Under the pieces are notes generated by a model. It had not been told where the DNA came from, did not search any database, and saw only the letters and a program-made list of their open reading frames with translations. Positions 37,746 through 46,753 of a stretch of DNA of 64,000 nucleotides are shown one piece after another. This DNA comes from Salinicola endophyticus (GTDB lineage: Bacteria > Pseudomonadota > Gammaproteobacteria > Pseudomonadales > Halomonadaceae). Made by a program: the position numbers and the translations under genes. The DNA is taken from positions 132,761 to 196,760 of the forward strand of contig NZ_PZJO01000010.1 in the NCBI RefSeq assembly GCF_003206575.1, written 5' to 3'. How positions within the stretch are numbered: position 1 is the stretch's first letter; every line of letters begins with the position of its first letter.

Positions 37746-38536
37746 TGAGCCTCGACTACACCGCTGCGGAAATGATGACCGTCACCGCCGCCCGGGCGCT
37801 GGCCAACGGCACCACCTGTTTCGTCGGTATCGGCCTGCCCTCCGAGGCGGCCAACCTGGCGCGCCTGACCCATGCCCCGGAGGTGGTGCTGATCTACGAG
37901 TCCGGCACCCTGCAGACCAAGCCCAATGTCCTGCCGCTGTCGATCGGCGATGGCGAGCTGTGCGAGACCGCGCTGACCACCGTCTCGGTGCCGGAGATGT
38001 TCCGCTACTGGCTGCAGGGCGGGCATGTCGACGTCGGCTTCCTGGGTACCGCGCAGATCGACCGCTACTGCAATCTCAATACCACTCTGATCGGTGACTA
38101 CCGCGAGCCCAAGGTGCGGCTGCCGGGTGGCGGCGGAGCCCCTGAGATCGCCACCAATGCGGGTGAAGTGTTCATCACCGTCAAGCACTCCCGGCGCACC
38201 TTCGTCGAGGCGGTGGACTTCGTCACCACGGTCGGCTTCGGACGCGACGGCCGCGCGCGTGACGGCGTGCCCAATATCGGTCGCGGCCCGACCCGGGTGA
38301 TCACCGATCTGTGCGTGATGAAGCCCGATCCCGAGACCAAGGAGCTGGTGGTGGTCTCGCTGCACCCTGGCGTGACCGCCGAGCAGGTCCAGGAGGCCAC
38401 CGGTTGGGAGATCCGATTCGCCGAGCGGCTCGAGACCACCCCCGAGCCCGGTGCCGAGGAGCTCAACGTGCTGCGCGAACTCAAGGCTCGCACCGCACGC
38501 CACCACGCCGGCAACGAGACGGGAGCGCAGGCATGA
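37745..38536 (+). CDS. pcaJ: 3-oxoadipate CoA-transferase, beta subunit
   Basis: The 263-aa partner of PcaI. The conserved YESGTL carries the Glu expected to form the glutamyl-CoA intermediate, and GGGGAPEIATNAGEVFI is the glycine-rich loop. It starts at ATG 37745, sharing one base with the pcaI stop, and its own stop overlaps the pcaF start (ATGA). Confidence 0.93.
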   Translation: MSLDYTAAEMMTVTAARALANGTTCFVGIGLPSEAANLARLTHAPEVVLIYESGTLQTKPNVLPLSIGDGELCETALTTVSVPEMFRYWLQGGHVDVGFLGTAQIDRYCNLNTTLIGDYREPKVRLPGGGGAPEIATNAGEVFITVKHSRRTFVEAVDFVTTVGFGRDGRARDGVPNIGRGPTRVITDLCVMKPDPETKELVVVSLHPGVTAEQVQEATGWEIRFAERLETTPEPGAEELNVLRELKARTARHHAGNETGAQA

Positions 38537-39738
38537 ACGAAGTGTTTCTGTGTCGCCCGCTGCGCTCCGCGGTGGGCCGCTTCGGTGGCGCCCTGGCGAG
38601 CGTGCGCCCCGACGATCTGGCGGCGCGGCTGTTCGAGGCGGTGCTGGCGCAGCATCCGCAGCTCGATCCGGCGGCGATCGATGACGTCATCCTCGGCTGT
38701 GCCAACCAGGCCGGTGAGGACAACCGCAGCGTGGCGCGCATGGCGGCGCTGCTGGCGGGGCTGCCCACCAGCGTGCCGGGTTCCACCATCAACCGTCTGT
38801 GCGGGTCGAGCATGGACGCCATCGGCACCGCGGCGCGGGCGATCCGTGCCGGCGAGGCCGAGCTGATCCTCACCGGCGGCGTCGAGTCGATGTCGCGTGC
38901 GCCCTATGTGATCGGCAAGGCCGGCTCCCCCTATGCGCGCAATCAGCAGATGGAGGACACCACCATCGGCTGGCGCTTCGTCAATCCGCTGATGGAGAAG
39001 CGCTACGGGGTCGACTCGATGCCCGAGACCGCCGAGAACGTGGCCGAGCAGTTCCGTATTTCGCGCGAGGACCAGGACCGCTACGCCTACCGCTCGCAGC
39101 AGCTGACCGAGGCGGCGCAGGTGGCCGGCCGGCTGGGCGAGGGGATCGTGCCGATCGAGATTCCGCGGCGCAAGCAGGCGCCGCTGATCTTCGACCGCGA
39201 CGAGCATCCTCGCCCCGAGACCACGCTGGAGGCGCTGGCCAAGTTGCCGACGCCGTTCCGCGAGAACGGTAGCGTCACCGCCGGCAACGCCTCCGGGGTC
39301 AACGACGGCGCGGCGGCGATGCTGGTGGCGAGCGAAGCGGCGCTCACTCGCTTCGGGCTCGAACCCATCGCGCGCATTCACGGCATGGCTACTGCCGGGG
39401 TCGAGCCGCGCATCATGGGCATCGGCCCGGTGCCGGCGACGCGCAAGCTGCTCGCGCGACTCGGCCTGAGCCTCGATCAGATGGACGTGCTCGAACTCAA
39501 CGAAGCCTTCGCGGCCCAGGTGCTGGCGTGTGCCCGCGAGCTCGGCGTGGCCGACGACGACCCGCGGCTCAACCCCAACGGCGGCGCCATTGCGCTGGGC
39601 CATCCGCTGGGCATGTCGGGGGCGCGCATCATCAGTTCGGCGGCCTACGAGCTGGCGCGCAGCCGCCAGCGCTTCGCGCTGTGCACCATGTGCATCGGCG
39701 TGGGGCAGGGCATCGCCACGGTGATCGAGCGGGTGTGA
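38533..39738 (+). CDS. pcaF: 3-oxoadipyl-CoA thiolase
   Basis: PcaF splits 3-oxoadipyl-CoA to succinyl-CoA and acetyl-CoA, the last step of the 3-oxoadipate pathway. The 401-aa thiolase has the acyl-binding Cys90 ([10 protein letters not shown]), the GHPLGMSG histidine motif after NPNGGAIAL, and the second Cys in [13 protein letters not shown] 38533 overlaps the pcaJ stop (ATGA). The longer upstream frame lies inside pcaJ. Confidence 0.93.
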   Translation: MNEVFLCRPLRSAVGRFGGALASVRPDDLAARLFEAVLAQHPQLDPAAIDDVILGCANQAGEDNRSVARMAALLAGLPTSVPGSTINRLCGSSMDAIGTAARAIRAGEAELILTGGVESMSRAPYVIGKAGSPYARNQQMEDTTIGWRFVNPLMEKRYGVDSMPETAENVAEQFRISREDQDRYAYRSQQLTEAAQVAGRLGEGIVPIEIPRRKQAPLIFDRDEHPRPETTLEALAKLPTPFRENGSVTAGNASGVNDGAAAMLVASEAALTRFGLEPIARIHGMATAGVEPRIMGIGPVPATRKLLARLGLSLDQMDVLELNEAFAAQVLACARELGVADDDPRLNPNGGAIALGHPLGMSGARIISSAAYELARSRQRFALCTMCIGVGQGIATVIERV

Positions 39739-39789
39739 CGCCCGCCAGCAACTACCCATAACGACAACCCGATAACAGAGGGAACCTCG

Positions 39790-41100
39790 ATGCAAGCGGT
39801 GACGCAGTTTTCCGTGCGTCTGGTGCAGCGCTATCTGCCCAGCGCCTTCGTGCTGGCGGTGATTCTCACCGCCATCGTCTTCGTGCTCGGCATCGTGCTC
39901 GGTGAGCGTACGCCGCTCGACATGGCGCAGTACTGGGGCGAGGGCTTCTCCTCGCTGTTCAAGTTCGGCATGCAGATGGTGCTGGTGCTGCTGACCGGCT
40001 ACGTGCTGGCGCTGACGCCGGTGATGCAGCGCCTGCTCGGCGCGCTCACCCGGCAGGCCTCGACGCCGCGCCAGGCGCTGGCGATCACCATCGTGGTCAG
40101 CTTCGTCTGCTACTACCTCAACTGGGGCTTCGGCATGGTCGCCGGGGCGATCCTGGCCCGCGAGATGGGGCGCCGGGTGGCGGTGCACTTCCCGCTGATC
40201 GTGGCCGCCGCCTATGGTGGCGAACTGGTACGCGGGCCCTCGACCTCGATCCCGCTGGTGATCGCCACGCCGGGCCACTTCATGGAGGATGCGATCGGCA
40301 TCGTGCCGGTCTCCGAAACCCTCTACGCCAGCTGGAACATCGCCCTGACGCTGGCGCTGCTGGCCCTGCTGGTGGGCTTCTTCATGCTGCAGAAGCAGCC
40401 GGAGCAGATCGTGCGCCTGGAGGCGGCGGACCCTGCCGAGGAGGCGCCGGCCCAGCGCGGCGACGGCAGTTTCTCCGACTGGCTCGAACACAGCCGGCTG
40501 CCGACGCTGTTCCTGGGTCTGCTCGCCGCGGTCTATCTGCTCGGTGAGGTGGTCAAGGGTGACTTCAGCATCAATCTCAATACGGTCATCCTGATCTTCT
40601 TCACCCTGGGGCTGCTGCTGCACCGCAGTGCGGCGGCCTACCTGGGCGCGGTGGAGAAGGCGGTGGGCGCCGCCCGCGGGATCATCGTGCAGTTCCCGCT
40701 CTACGCCGGGATCGCCGGCATGATGACCCACGCCGATCTGGTCACCCAGTTCTCCCAGGCGATCATCTCGGTGGCCTCGCGGGAGACCTTCCCGCTGTGG
40801 ACCTTCCTCTCCGCCGGGGCGGTCAACTTCTTCATCCCCTCCGGGGGTGGCCAGTGGGCAATCCAGGGGCCGATCATGATGAAGGCGGCCTACGCCCTCG
40901 GCGCCGACCCCGCGCGCACCATCATGGCGTTCACCTGGGGCGACGGCTGGACCAACCAGATTCAGCCGTTCTGGGCCCTGCCGCTGCTTGGGGTGGCCGG
41001 ACTCTCGGCTCGCGACATCATGGGCTATCTGTTGATCTGGCTGGTGATCTCGGGCGTTGCCATTGCGGGGACTTTCGTCGCCCTGGCGGCTTTCGCCTAG
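39790..41100 (+). CDS. atoE: AtoE-type short-chain fatty acid transporter
   Basis: The 436-aa inner-membrane protein has about ten to twelve helices and the AtoE family markers (an N-terminal amphipathic VRLVQRYLPSAFVLAV, YYLNWGFGMVAGAILAREM, FIPSGGGQWAIQGPIM). AtoE proteins are linked to uptake of short-chain fatty acids. Co-transcription after pcaIJF suggests uptake of acids whose metabolism shares the CoA-transferase/thiolase step, or of 3-oxoadipate itself; this is inference. Its TAG stop codon coincides with the first bases of the palindromic element at 41098. Confidence 0.82.
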   Translation: MQAVTQFSVRLVQRYLPSAFVLAVILTAIVFVLGIVLGERTPLDMAQYWGEGFSSLFKFGMQMVLVLLTGYVLALTPVMQRLLGALTRQASTPRQALAITIVVSFVCYYLNWGFGMVAGAILAREMGRRVAVHFPLIVAAAYGGELVRGPSTSIPLVIATPGHFMEDAIGIVPVSETLYASWNIALTLALLALLVGFFMLQKQPEQIVRLEAADPAEEAPAQRGDGSFSDWLEHSRLPTLFLGLLAAVYLLGEVVKGDFSINLNTVILIFFTLGLLLHRSAAAYLGAVEKAVGAARGIIVQFPLYAGIAGMMTHADLVTQFSQAIISVASRETFPLWTFLSAGAVNFFIPSGGGQWAIQGPIMMKAAYALGADPARTIMAFTWGDGWTNQIQPFWALPLLGVAGLSARDIMGYLLIWLVISGVAIAGTFVALAAFA

Positions 41101-41296
41101 GCACTGTCTGAAAAGGACTGCGCTCGGCAATACGGCGTTAAAAATCGGCTCACTGAACAACGTTCAGAAGGTCCGTAGGACGGCCCGAAGGGCGAGCGGA
41201 GCGAGTCACATGCTCATTTACACTGCGTAAACTCCGCTCTTTCGCCTATTTTCGCCTTGTCTTGCCCACGCTCGTCGACTTTTCATACAGCGCCTA
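41098..41296. repeat. Long dispersed palindromic element (copy A, 199 bp) with terminal inverted repeats
   Basis: The terminal inverted repeats TAGGCACTGTCTGAAAAG (41098-41115) and CTTTTCATACAGCGCCTA (41279-41296) match at 16 of 18 positions. The inside is hairpin-rich (CTGAAC-AAC-GTTCAG at 41152-41166, GTCCGTAGGAC at 41171-41181) and carries no gene. It shares blocks with 31158-31306 in inverted orientation. It overlaps the atoE stop codon and ends 50 bp before pcaL, so it interrupts the pca gene run. Confidence 0.75.
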
Positions 41297-41345
41297 TGTT
41301 CTTTACGCCAACTGCCTGCGCGCACTCGAACCAAGGAGCCTCGTC

Positions 41346-42533
41346 ATGCCTTTCGTCACGCTCGATGACCGCACCGTCGCCTATCGTCTGCTCGGTGGCG
41401 ACACCCAGCCGCTGCTGCTGCTGGCCCACCCGCTGGGGATGAGCCAGGCGGTGTGGGACAGCGTCATCACCCCGCTGACTCGACGCTTCCGCGTGCTCAC
41501 CTGGGATCTGCCGGGACACGGCGCCAGCGCCGGCTGGCCCGTAGCGCGGGGCGAGATCACTCCGGCGGCGCTGGCCGCCGAGGCCCTGGCCCTGGCCGAT
41601 CTCGCCGGGGCCGAGCGTTTCCATTTCGCCGGCACCTCGATCGGCGGCGTGATCGGCCAGCAGCTGCTGAGCGCACATCCCGAGCGGCTCTACTCGGCGA
41701 CCCTGACCAACACCGGCGCGGTGATCGGCAGTGCCGAGATGTGGCAGACCCGCGCCGACCGGGTACGCAGCGAGGGGCTGGCTGCGATGAGCGCGGAGAT
41801 CGTGCCGCGCTGGTTCGCGCCGGCGAGCGTCGAGGGCGACCCCGCCCTGGCTGCCGGCTGGCGGGTGGCGATGTCGCGCAACGAGGCCGAGTCCTACGCG
41901 CTGATGTGCGAGATGCTCGGCCGCCACAGCTTCGTCGGGCGTCTGGGCGCCAACGCCGGTGAGGCGACGCAAGCGGTGCCGCTCACGCTGGTCGGCGGTA
42001 GCGAAGACGGCGCCACGCCACCGGCGACCCTCGCCGCGCTGGCCGAGGAGTGTGGGGCCGAGGCCCCGACGATTTTCGAGGGCGTGGGCCACGTGCCCTC
42101 GCTGGAGGCACCGGCGCGCCTGGTGGAGTTGCTGCTGACACGGCTGTCACCGGCCGCATCCAAGGCGCAGGGCGTCGATCTCGCCACCGGCATGGAGGCC
42201 CGTCAGGCGGTGCTCGGCGCGGACCACGTCGCCCGTGCCGCGCAGCAGGCGACCTCGCTGGACCGGCCGTTCCAGCAGATGATCACCCGGCTGGCCTGGG
42301 GGGAGCTGTGGAGCGATCCCGATCTCGACCATCGCGAGCGCAGCATGATCACCACCGCGATTCTCGCCGCGCTGGGGCGCGAGGAGCTGGTGCTGCATCT
42401 CAAGACCGCCAAGCGGATCGGCCTGAGCGAAGCCGAGCTGCGCCAGGTACTGATGCACGTGGCGGTCTATGCCGGGGTGCCGGCCGCCAACCACGCCTTC
42501 GGCCTGGCCAAGCAGCACGGCTGGGGCGGTTGA
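41346..42533 (+). CDS. pcaL: Fused 3-oxoadipate enol-lactonase / 4-carboxymuconolactone decarboxylase
   Basis: This bifunctional enzyme performs two consecutive steps: 4-carboxymuconolactone decarboxylation (PcaC) and enol-lactone hydrolysis (PcaD). The 395-aa product has an alpha/beta-hydrolase half (about 1-258; oxyanion HPLGMSQAVWD, nucleophile Ser98 in GTSIGG, His in EGVGHVPSLEAP) and a CMD half (about 272-395; GMEARQAVLGADHV, WSDPDLDHRERSM, LMHVAVYAGVPAANHAF). PcaL fusions are known in several proteobacteria and actinomycetes. The lactonase half is also needed by the catechol branch. ATG 41346 follows AAGGAG. Confidence 0.93.
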   Translation: MPFVTLDDRTVAYRLLGGDTQPLLLLAHPLGMSQAVWDSVITPLTRRFRVLTWDLPGHGASAGWPVARGEITPAALAAEALALADLAGAERFHFAGTSIGGVIGQQLLSAHPERLYSATLTNTGAVIGSAEMWQTRADRVRSEGLAAMSAEIVPRWFAPASVEGDPALAAGWRVAMSRNEAESYALMCEMLGRHSFVGRLGANAGEATQAVPLTLVGGSEDGATPPATLAALAEECGAEAPTIFEGVGHVPSLEAPARLVELLLTRLSPAASKAQGVDLATGMEARQAVLGADHVARAAQQATSLDRPFQQMITRLAWGELWSDPDLDHRERSMITTAILAALGREELVLHLKTAKRIGLSEAELRQVLMHVAVYAGVPAANHAFGLAKQHGWGG

Positions 42534-42620
42534 CGCCCCCACGCGGCTGGGCTCTCATCGTGGCTGATCGCCATCCGGGCCCGCCGCGGCCCGCGTGAAT
42601 CCCGCTTCAGGAGTGCCGTG

Positions 42621-43592
42621 ATGCTCAATGCCCGGGTCAAGCTGCGCCACCTGATGGCGTTCCAGGAGGTGGCTCGGCTCAACAGCATGGCGCGGGCGGC
42701 GCAGACCCTCTCGATCACCCAGCCGGCGATGTCGAAGACCATCCGCGAGCTCGAGGAGATTGTCGGTGCGGCGCTCTTCGCCCGCAGCCCCTCGGGGGTT
42801 ACGCTGACCGCGGCGGGCTCGATGCTGCTGCGCCATGCCGGCCCGGCGCTGCGCAGCCTGGATGCCGGCTTCCGCGCGGTGCACCAGACCAGCGCCCAGG
42901 CGGTGGTGCGTCTCGGCGCGCTCTCCAGCGTCGAGCAGGGGCTGCTGCCCCGGGCGCTGGTGCGGCTTGCCCAGACGCTGCCCGGGGTGCGGGTGCAGGT
43001 GACCACCGGCTCTAGCGCCTACCTGCTCTCGCGGCTGGGGCTCGGCGAGCTGGAGATGGTGGTGGGGCGGATGAGTGAGGCACGCGAGATTCGCGGGCTG
43101 CATTTCGAGCCGCTCTACCACGAGCCGCTGGTCCTGGTCGCGCGCGCCGGTCATGCGCTGGTGGCGGCGGAGGTCGATATCGATGCCGCGGCGCTGGCCG
43201 AGGCCGCCTGGGTGATTCCACCCGAGGCCACCACACTGCGCGAGCAGGTCGAGCGCTTCTGGGTCGAGCAGGGCGGCTGGTGCCCGCCGATCGCGCTGGA
43301 GACGCTCTCGCTGTCGCTCAGCCGGCGCTACGTGCTGGCCACCGACGCGGTGTGGGTGGCGCCACTGGACGCGGTGCGCGAGGACCTCGCCGCCGGCGTG
43401 CTGGTGCGTCTGCAGGTGGCGCTGGAGGCCCATGGCGGGGCGCTCGGCCTGTGCACCAATCTATCGCTGCCGCTGAGCGCCGGGGCCGAACAGCTGCAGG
43501 CGTGCCTGAGAGAGATCGCCGCTGAGGTGAGTGACGCTGACGTTGACGACGCCGAGGTGAACGCCGACGGCCAGACGCCTTTCGATCTTTGA
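42621..43592 (+). CDS. pcaQ: LysR-type regulator of pca genes
   Basis: The 323-aa LysR protein has an N-terminal winged helix ([22 protein letters not shown] then [16 protein letters not shown]) and a periplasmic-binding-like effector domain. The sequence resembles PcaQ, which activates protocatechuate genes in response to 3-carboxymuconolactone-type intermediates. It is codirectional between pcaL and pcaHG, and a PcaQ-like box lies between it and pcaH. ATG 42621 follows AGGAG; a GTG codon directly precedes it. Confidence 0.85.
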   Translation: MLNARVKLRHLMAFQEVARLNSMARAAQTLSITQPAMSKTIRELEEIVGAALFARSPSGVTLTAAGSMLLRHAGPALRSLDAGFRAVHQTSAQAVVRLGALSSVEQGLLPRALVRLAQTLPGVRVQVTTGSSAYLLSRLGLGELEMVVGRMSEAREIRGLHFEPLYHEPLVLVARAGHALVAAEVDIDAAALAEAAWVIPPEATTLREQVERFWVEQGGWCPPIALETLSLSLSRRYVLATDAVWVAPLDAVREDLAAGVLVRLQVALEAHGGALGLCTNLSLPLSAGAEQLQACLREIAAEVSDADVDDAEVNADGQTPFDL

Positions 43593-43633
43593 GCGCACCT
43601 TGAGCTTTGACCGATCTTCGACCTTTGCCCGAT

Positions 43634-43649
43634 ATAGCCCCCCGGTTAT
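43634..43649 (+). promoter_or_regulatory. PcaQ-like box upstream of pcaHG
   Basis: ATAGCC-CCCC-GGTTAT differs by one base in the left arm from a perfect ATAACC-N4-GGTTAT palindrome, and matches the rhizobial PcaQ motif ATAACC-N4-GGTTAA as I recall it at all but two positions. It lies 76 bp before the pcaH start and just downstream of pcaQ. Confidence 0.6.
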
Positions 43650-43725
43650 GTCCGGGCGCGAGGCTTTCACTTGGCAGGCGGTGGTGGTGGGGGAGAATGG
43701 AGCCATCGACGAGCTGGAGAGGCCC

Positions 43726-44472
43726 ATGCCCCACAACGACGACACGCGCTTCGTGCCCCGCGACCACAACTGGCACCCCCCGGCCCACGCCCCCGGCTAC
43801 AAGACCAGCGTGGCGCGCTCGCCGCGCCAGGCGCTGGTCAGCCTGGTCGCGCCGACGCGCTCCGAACTCGCCGGCCCCGACTTCACCAGCCTGCGCCTGG
43901 GGCCCCACGACAACGACCTGCTGCTCAACTTCCGTGAAGACCCCGCCCTGGCGGGCACGGCCGGCCTGCCCATCGGCGAGCGTATCCTGCTGTTCGGCCG
44001 CGTGGTGGATCAGTTCGGCAAGCCGGTGCCGCAGACCCTGGTGGAGATGTGGCAGGCCAATGCCGGCGGCCGTTATCGGCATAAGAAGGATCGCTATCTC
44101 GCCCCGCTCGACCCCAACTTCGGCGGCGTCGGGCGCTGCCTGAGCGACGCCGACGGCTGGTACCGCTTCCGCACCATCAAGCCCGGCCCCTATCCCTGGC
44201 CCAACGACGTCAACAGCTGGCGCCCGGCGCATATCCACGTCTCGGTGATGGGACCCTCGATCTCCACTCGGTTGATCACCCAGATGTACTTCGAGGGCGA
44301 TCCGCTGATCCCGCTGTGTCCGATCGTCAACACCCTGCGCGACCCGGAGGCGGTCGCCACCATGACCGGGCGCCTCGACATGGCGCGCAGCCGCAGCATG
44401 GACTGCCTCGCCTACCGCTTCGATCTGGTGGTGCGCGGCGCGGTGCAGACCTATTTCGAGAATCAGGGGTAA
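43726..44472 (+). CDS. pcaH: Protocatechuate 3,4-dioxygenase, beta subunit
   Basis: The iron-bearing subunit of the intradiol dioxygenase that opens protocatechuate to 3-carboxymuconate. The 248-aa product has all four Fe(III) ligands: Tyr117 (GRYRHKKD), Tyr156 (GPYPW), His169 and His171 (RPAHIHV), with the Pseudomonas spacing of 39, 13 and 2. ATG 43726 follows GGAGAGG; the longer frame from 43600 covers the promoter and is excluded. pcaG follows 10 bp later. Confidence 0.95.
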   Translation: MPHNDDTRFVPRDHNWHPPAHAPGYKTSVARSPRQALVSLVAPTRSELAGPDFTSLRLGPHDNDLLLNFREDPALAGTAGLPIGERILLFGRVVDQFGKPVPQTLVEMWQANAGGRYRHKKDRYLAPLDPNFGGVGRCLSDADGWYRFRTIKPGPYPWPNDVNSWRPAHIHVSVMGPSISTRLITQMYFEGDPLIPLCPIVNTLRDPEAVATMTGRLDMARSRSMDCLAYRFDLVVRGAVQTYFENQG

Positions 44473-44482
44473 GGAGTCCGTC

Positions 44483-45115
44483 ATGCATCAGCCCAATTCG
44501 CGCCCGCTAGCCGACACCCTGCTCAAGGAGACAGCCTCGCAGACTGCCGGGCCCTATGTGCATATCGGCCTTGCGCTGGAACTCGCCGGCCTGCCACCGC
44601 GCGATGAAGAGATCGGCCCGCGGCTTGCCGGCGACGGCGCCAAGGGCGAGCACATCGATCTCGTCGGCCGGGTCATCGATGGCAATGGCGACACCGTACG
44701 CGATGCGCTGCTCGAGGCCTGGCAGGCCGACGCCGATGGCGAATACCAGTGCCAGTTCGATCTCGCCGCGCCCTTCAACAGCTTCGGGCGCAGCGCCGCC
44801 ACCGCGGAGAACGACGGCGAGTGGCGCTTCGCGACCCTCAAGCCCGGGGCGGTGGCACTGGCGGATGGCCGGCGCATGGCGCCCCACGTCAACCTGGCGA
44901 TCTTCGCCCGGGGCATCAACATCCAGCTCCAGACCCGGCTCTACTTCGACGACGAAGAGGCCGCCAACGCTGCCTGCCCGATCCTCAACGCGATCGAATC
45001 CGTCACCCGGCGCCAGACCCTGATCGCGACCCGGGAGACGCGCGAGGGGCGTCCCTGCTACCGCTTCGATATTCGCCTGCAGGGTGAGGGCGAGACGGTG
45101 TTCTTCGATTTCTGA
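44483..45115 (+). CDS. pcaG: Protocatechuate 3,4-dioxygenase, alpha subunit
   Basis: The 210-aa non-catalytic subunit shapes the active site at the alpha-beta interface. It keeps the dioxygenase beta sandwich (TASQTAGPYVHIGLALE, LLEAWQADADGEY, MAPHVNLAIFARGIN) but lacks the His pair that binds iron in PcaH, as expected. ATG 44483 follows AAGGAG. It is translated directly after pcaH. Confidence 0.94.
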   Translation: MHQPNSRPLADTLLKETASQTAGPYVHIGLALELAGLPPRDEEIGPRLAGDGAKGEHIDLVGRVIDGNGDTVRDALLEAWQADADGEYQCQFDLAAPFNSFGRSAATAENDGEWRFATLKPGAVALADGRRMAPHVNLAIFARGINIQLQTRLYFDDEEAANAACPILNAIESVTRRQTLIATRETREGRPCYRFDIRLQGEGETVFFDF

Positions 45116-45193
45116 CACCTGGCGGTGGCATGATCGCTCTGGCATGCCGTGCCCTGGGTCCAGCCCGCTATCCCGGCACGGGTGAGTGCCATG

Positions 45194-46450
45194 TCACTCC
45201 TTGGCCGGGCTCGGCAGCGTGGCGTTGAGGGGCAGCTTCAGCAGCACGGCGTAGCTCGCGGCCGCCACGATGACACCCACCAGCGGCGGGAGTAGCGGCG
45301 AGAAGTAAGCCGCCGCGGAGGCGATCGCATAGGCGGCCAGCCCGGTCCCGTTGAAGGCGGGCAGGCGGACCTCGGCCAGCGCCGGGTAGCGGCCTTTGTG
45401 GTTGAGCCAGAAGTCCGCCATGATCACGCCGCCGATCGGTGGGATGAAGGTGCCGAGTAGCACCAGGAACGGAATCAGCAGGTTGTACATGCCGCCCACG
45501 GCCAGCACGGTACCGATGGCGGCGCCGGTCACGGTGACCACCCGGCGCTTGTCGGTACGCAGCAGGTTGCAGCCGGCCACGGCGAAGTTGTAGATGGTGT
45601 TGTCCTGGGTGGTCCAGATGTTGAGGAACAGCATCAGCACGGCCAGCGTCACGAAGCCCTGGGCCAGCATGACATCGACGATATCCGCCTGCTGATAGAT
45701 CATCGCGCCCAGCGCCCCGGTCAGCACCATCAGGCCGTTGCCGACGAAGAAGGCGCCCAGCGTCGCGATCACGGCGACCCTGGGGGTACGGGCGAAACGG
45801 CTCCAGTTGGTGGCCTGGGTGCCGCCGCTGATGAAGGTGCCGATCACCACGGTGATGGCCGCGGCGACGCTCATGCTCGTGCTGGGCGTCTGACCCGCCA
45901 GGCCGGAGAGCCCGCCCACGTCCACCATGCCGGTGTAGAGGCTGATCAGGATGAACAGCAGCATCGCCGGTACGGCGACCCGGGACAGCAGGTCGAGCCC
46001 GCGAAAGCCGATCATCGCGGTGACGCAGAAGGCCATGCCGAAGAGCACCATCAGCGGCGTCTCCAGCGCTGCCGACAGGCCCAGCGTCTTGACCAGCACC
46101 ACGGCGATGGTGGCGGTACCCCAGGCGTACCAGCCGATCTGGGTAAAGCCGAGGAGGGCGTCGGAGAGTTTGCTGCCCACCTCACCGAAGCAGAAACGCC
46201 CCATCAGTACCGAGTTGAGACCGCTCTTGCAGGCGATGTAGGCCAGAGCCGCCGCATAGGCGCCCAGCAGCAGGTTGCCGATGAGGATCACCCACAGCAG
46301 TTGGCCGAACGAGAAGGCGCTGCCGAGGGAGCCGCCTGCCCACATGGTGGCGGTGAAGAAGGTGAAGCCGAGCAGTACCGCCGAGGTGGAGAGCAGCCCC
46401 TTGCGTTCGCTGTCGGGTACTTCGCTCAAGGGGTAATCCGAGGTTTCCAT
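45194..46450 (-). CDS. NCS1-family nucleobase/cation symporter (CodB-like)
   Basis: The 418-aa permease has 12 predicted helices. NCS1 landmarks are the first helix region (GFTFFTATMWAGGSLGSAFSF), GTFISGGTQATNWSRFARTPR and FIPPIGGVIMADFWL. The CodB branch imports cytosine, and others take hydantoins, purines or vitamins. No nucleobase enzyme is adjacent, so the substrate is open. ATG 46450 is the family start; the upstream open frame adds non-family residues across a likely promoter. Confidence 0.85.
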   Translation of the reverse strand: METSDYPLSEVPDSERKGLLSTSAVLLGFTFFTATMWAGGSLGSAFSFGQLLWVILIGNLLLGAYAAALAYIACKSGLNSVLMGRFCFGEVGSKLSDALLGFTQIGWYAWGTATIAVVLVKTLGLSAALETPLMVLFGMAFCVTAMIGFRGLDLLSRVAVPAMLLFILISLYTGMVDVGGLSGLAGQTPSTSMSVAAAITVVIGTFISGGTQATNWSRFARTPRVAVIATLGAFFVGNGLMVLTGALGAMIYQQADIVDVMLAQGFVTLAVLMLFLNIWTTQDNTIYNFAVAGCNLLRTDKRRVVTVTGAAIGTVLAVGGMYNLLIPFLVLLGTFIPPIGGVIMADFWLNHKGRYPALAEVRLPAFNGTGLAAYAIASAAAYFSPLLPPLVGVIVAAASYAVLLKLPLNATLPSPAKE

Positions 46451-46753
46451 GACGTTCTCCGCATGATGTTCGCCTGAACAGTAGTGTGTCCCCTGCCTGA
46501 ATCCTCCATGAAGCAAGGTGCGTTCCACTATTCGTCGGATGACCAAAGACGGGGCGCGGTTGTCGGTTTTCGATCGCTGGCGTGTCGATAACGCGTGTCA
46601 TCCGCACGAGCGGCCCGCGGCGGGGCGAGTCGGGTCGGCGGGCGCACGCGGTTCATGCACCATCCTGGTTCGCTAAATGCACCACTCAGGGGCGTGGCTC
46701 TCCGCGTGCTGTGACAAGAAGGGCTGGTAAAGCGAATGTTCGAGGCCGGGCGC
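46451..46753. other. 303-bp intergenic region upstream of the NCS1 gene
   Basis: No gene is apparent. It holds an inverted repeat GTTC-GCCT-GAAC (46468-46479) close to the permease start, and two direct ATGCACCA repeats 22 bp apart (46655-46662 and 46677-46684). Two-turn direct repeats are typical of AraC-family operators, and an AraC-type gene ends at 46754. Short open frames here look like chance. Confidence 0.4.
46655..46684 (-). promoter_or_regulatory. Direct repeats, possible AraC-type operator
   Basis: ATGCACCA occurs at 46655-46662 and 46677-46684, giving a centre-to-centre distance of 22 bp, close to the 21-bp half-site spacing of AraC-family operators. It lies about 205 bp upstream of the NCS1 permease start and about 70 bp beyond the 3' end of the AraC regulator gene. 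Confidence 0.35.

Noticed and set aside
38098..41160. Open frame of about 1020 codons on the minus strand opposite pcaJ, pcaF and atoE
   Set aside because: It is antisense to three clear enzymes, is low-complexity and rich in His, Arg and Gln, and has no recognisable domain; such frames arise from GC-rich codon bias.
46468..46479. GTTC-GCCT-GAAC as another PcaR-type operator at the NCS1 gene
   Set aside because: The arms are shorter and the spacing differs from the GTTCGC-N3-GCGAAC boxes, so it was noted only as an inverted repeat.
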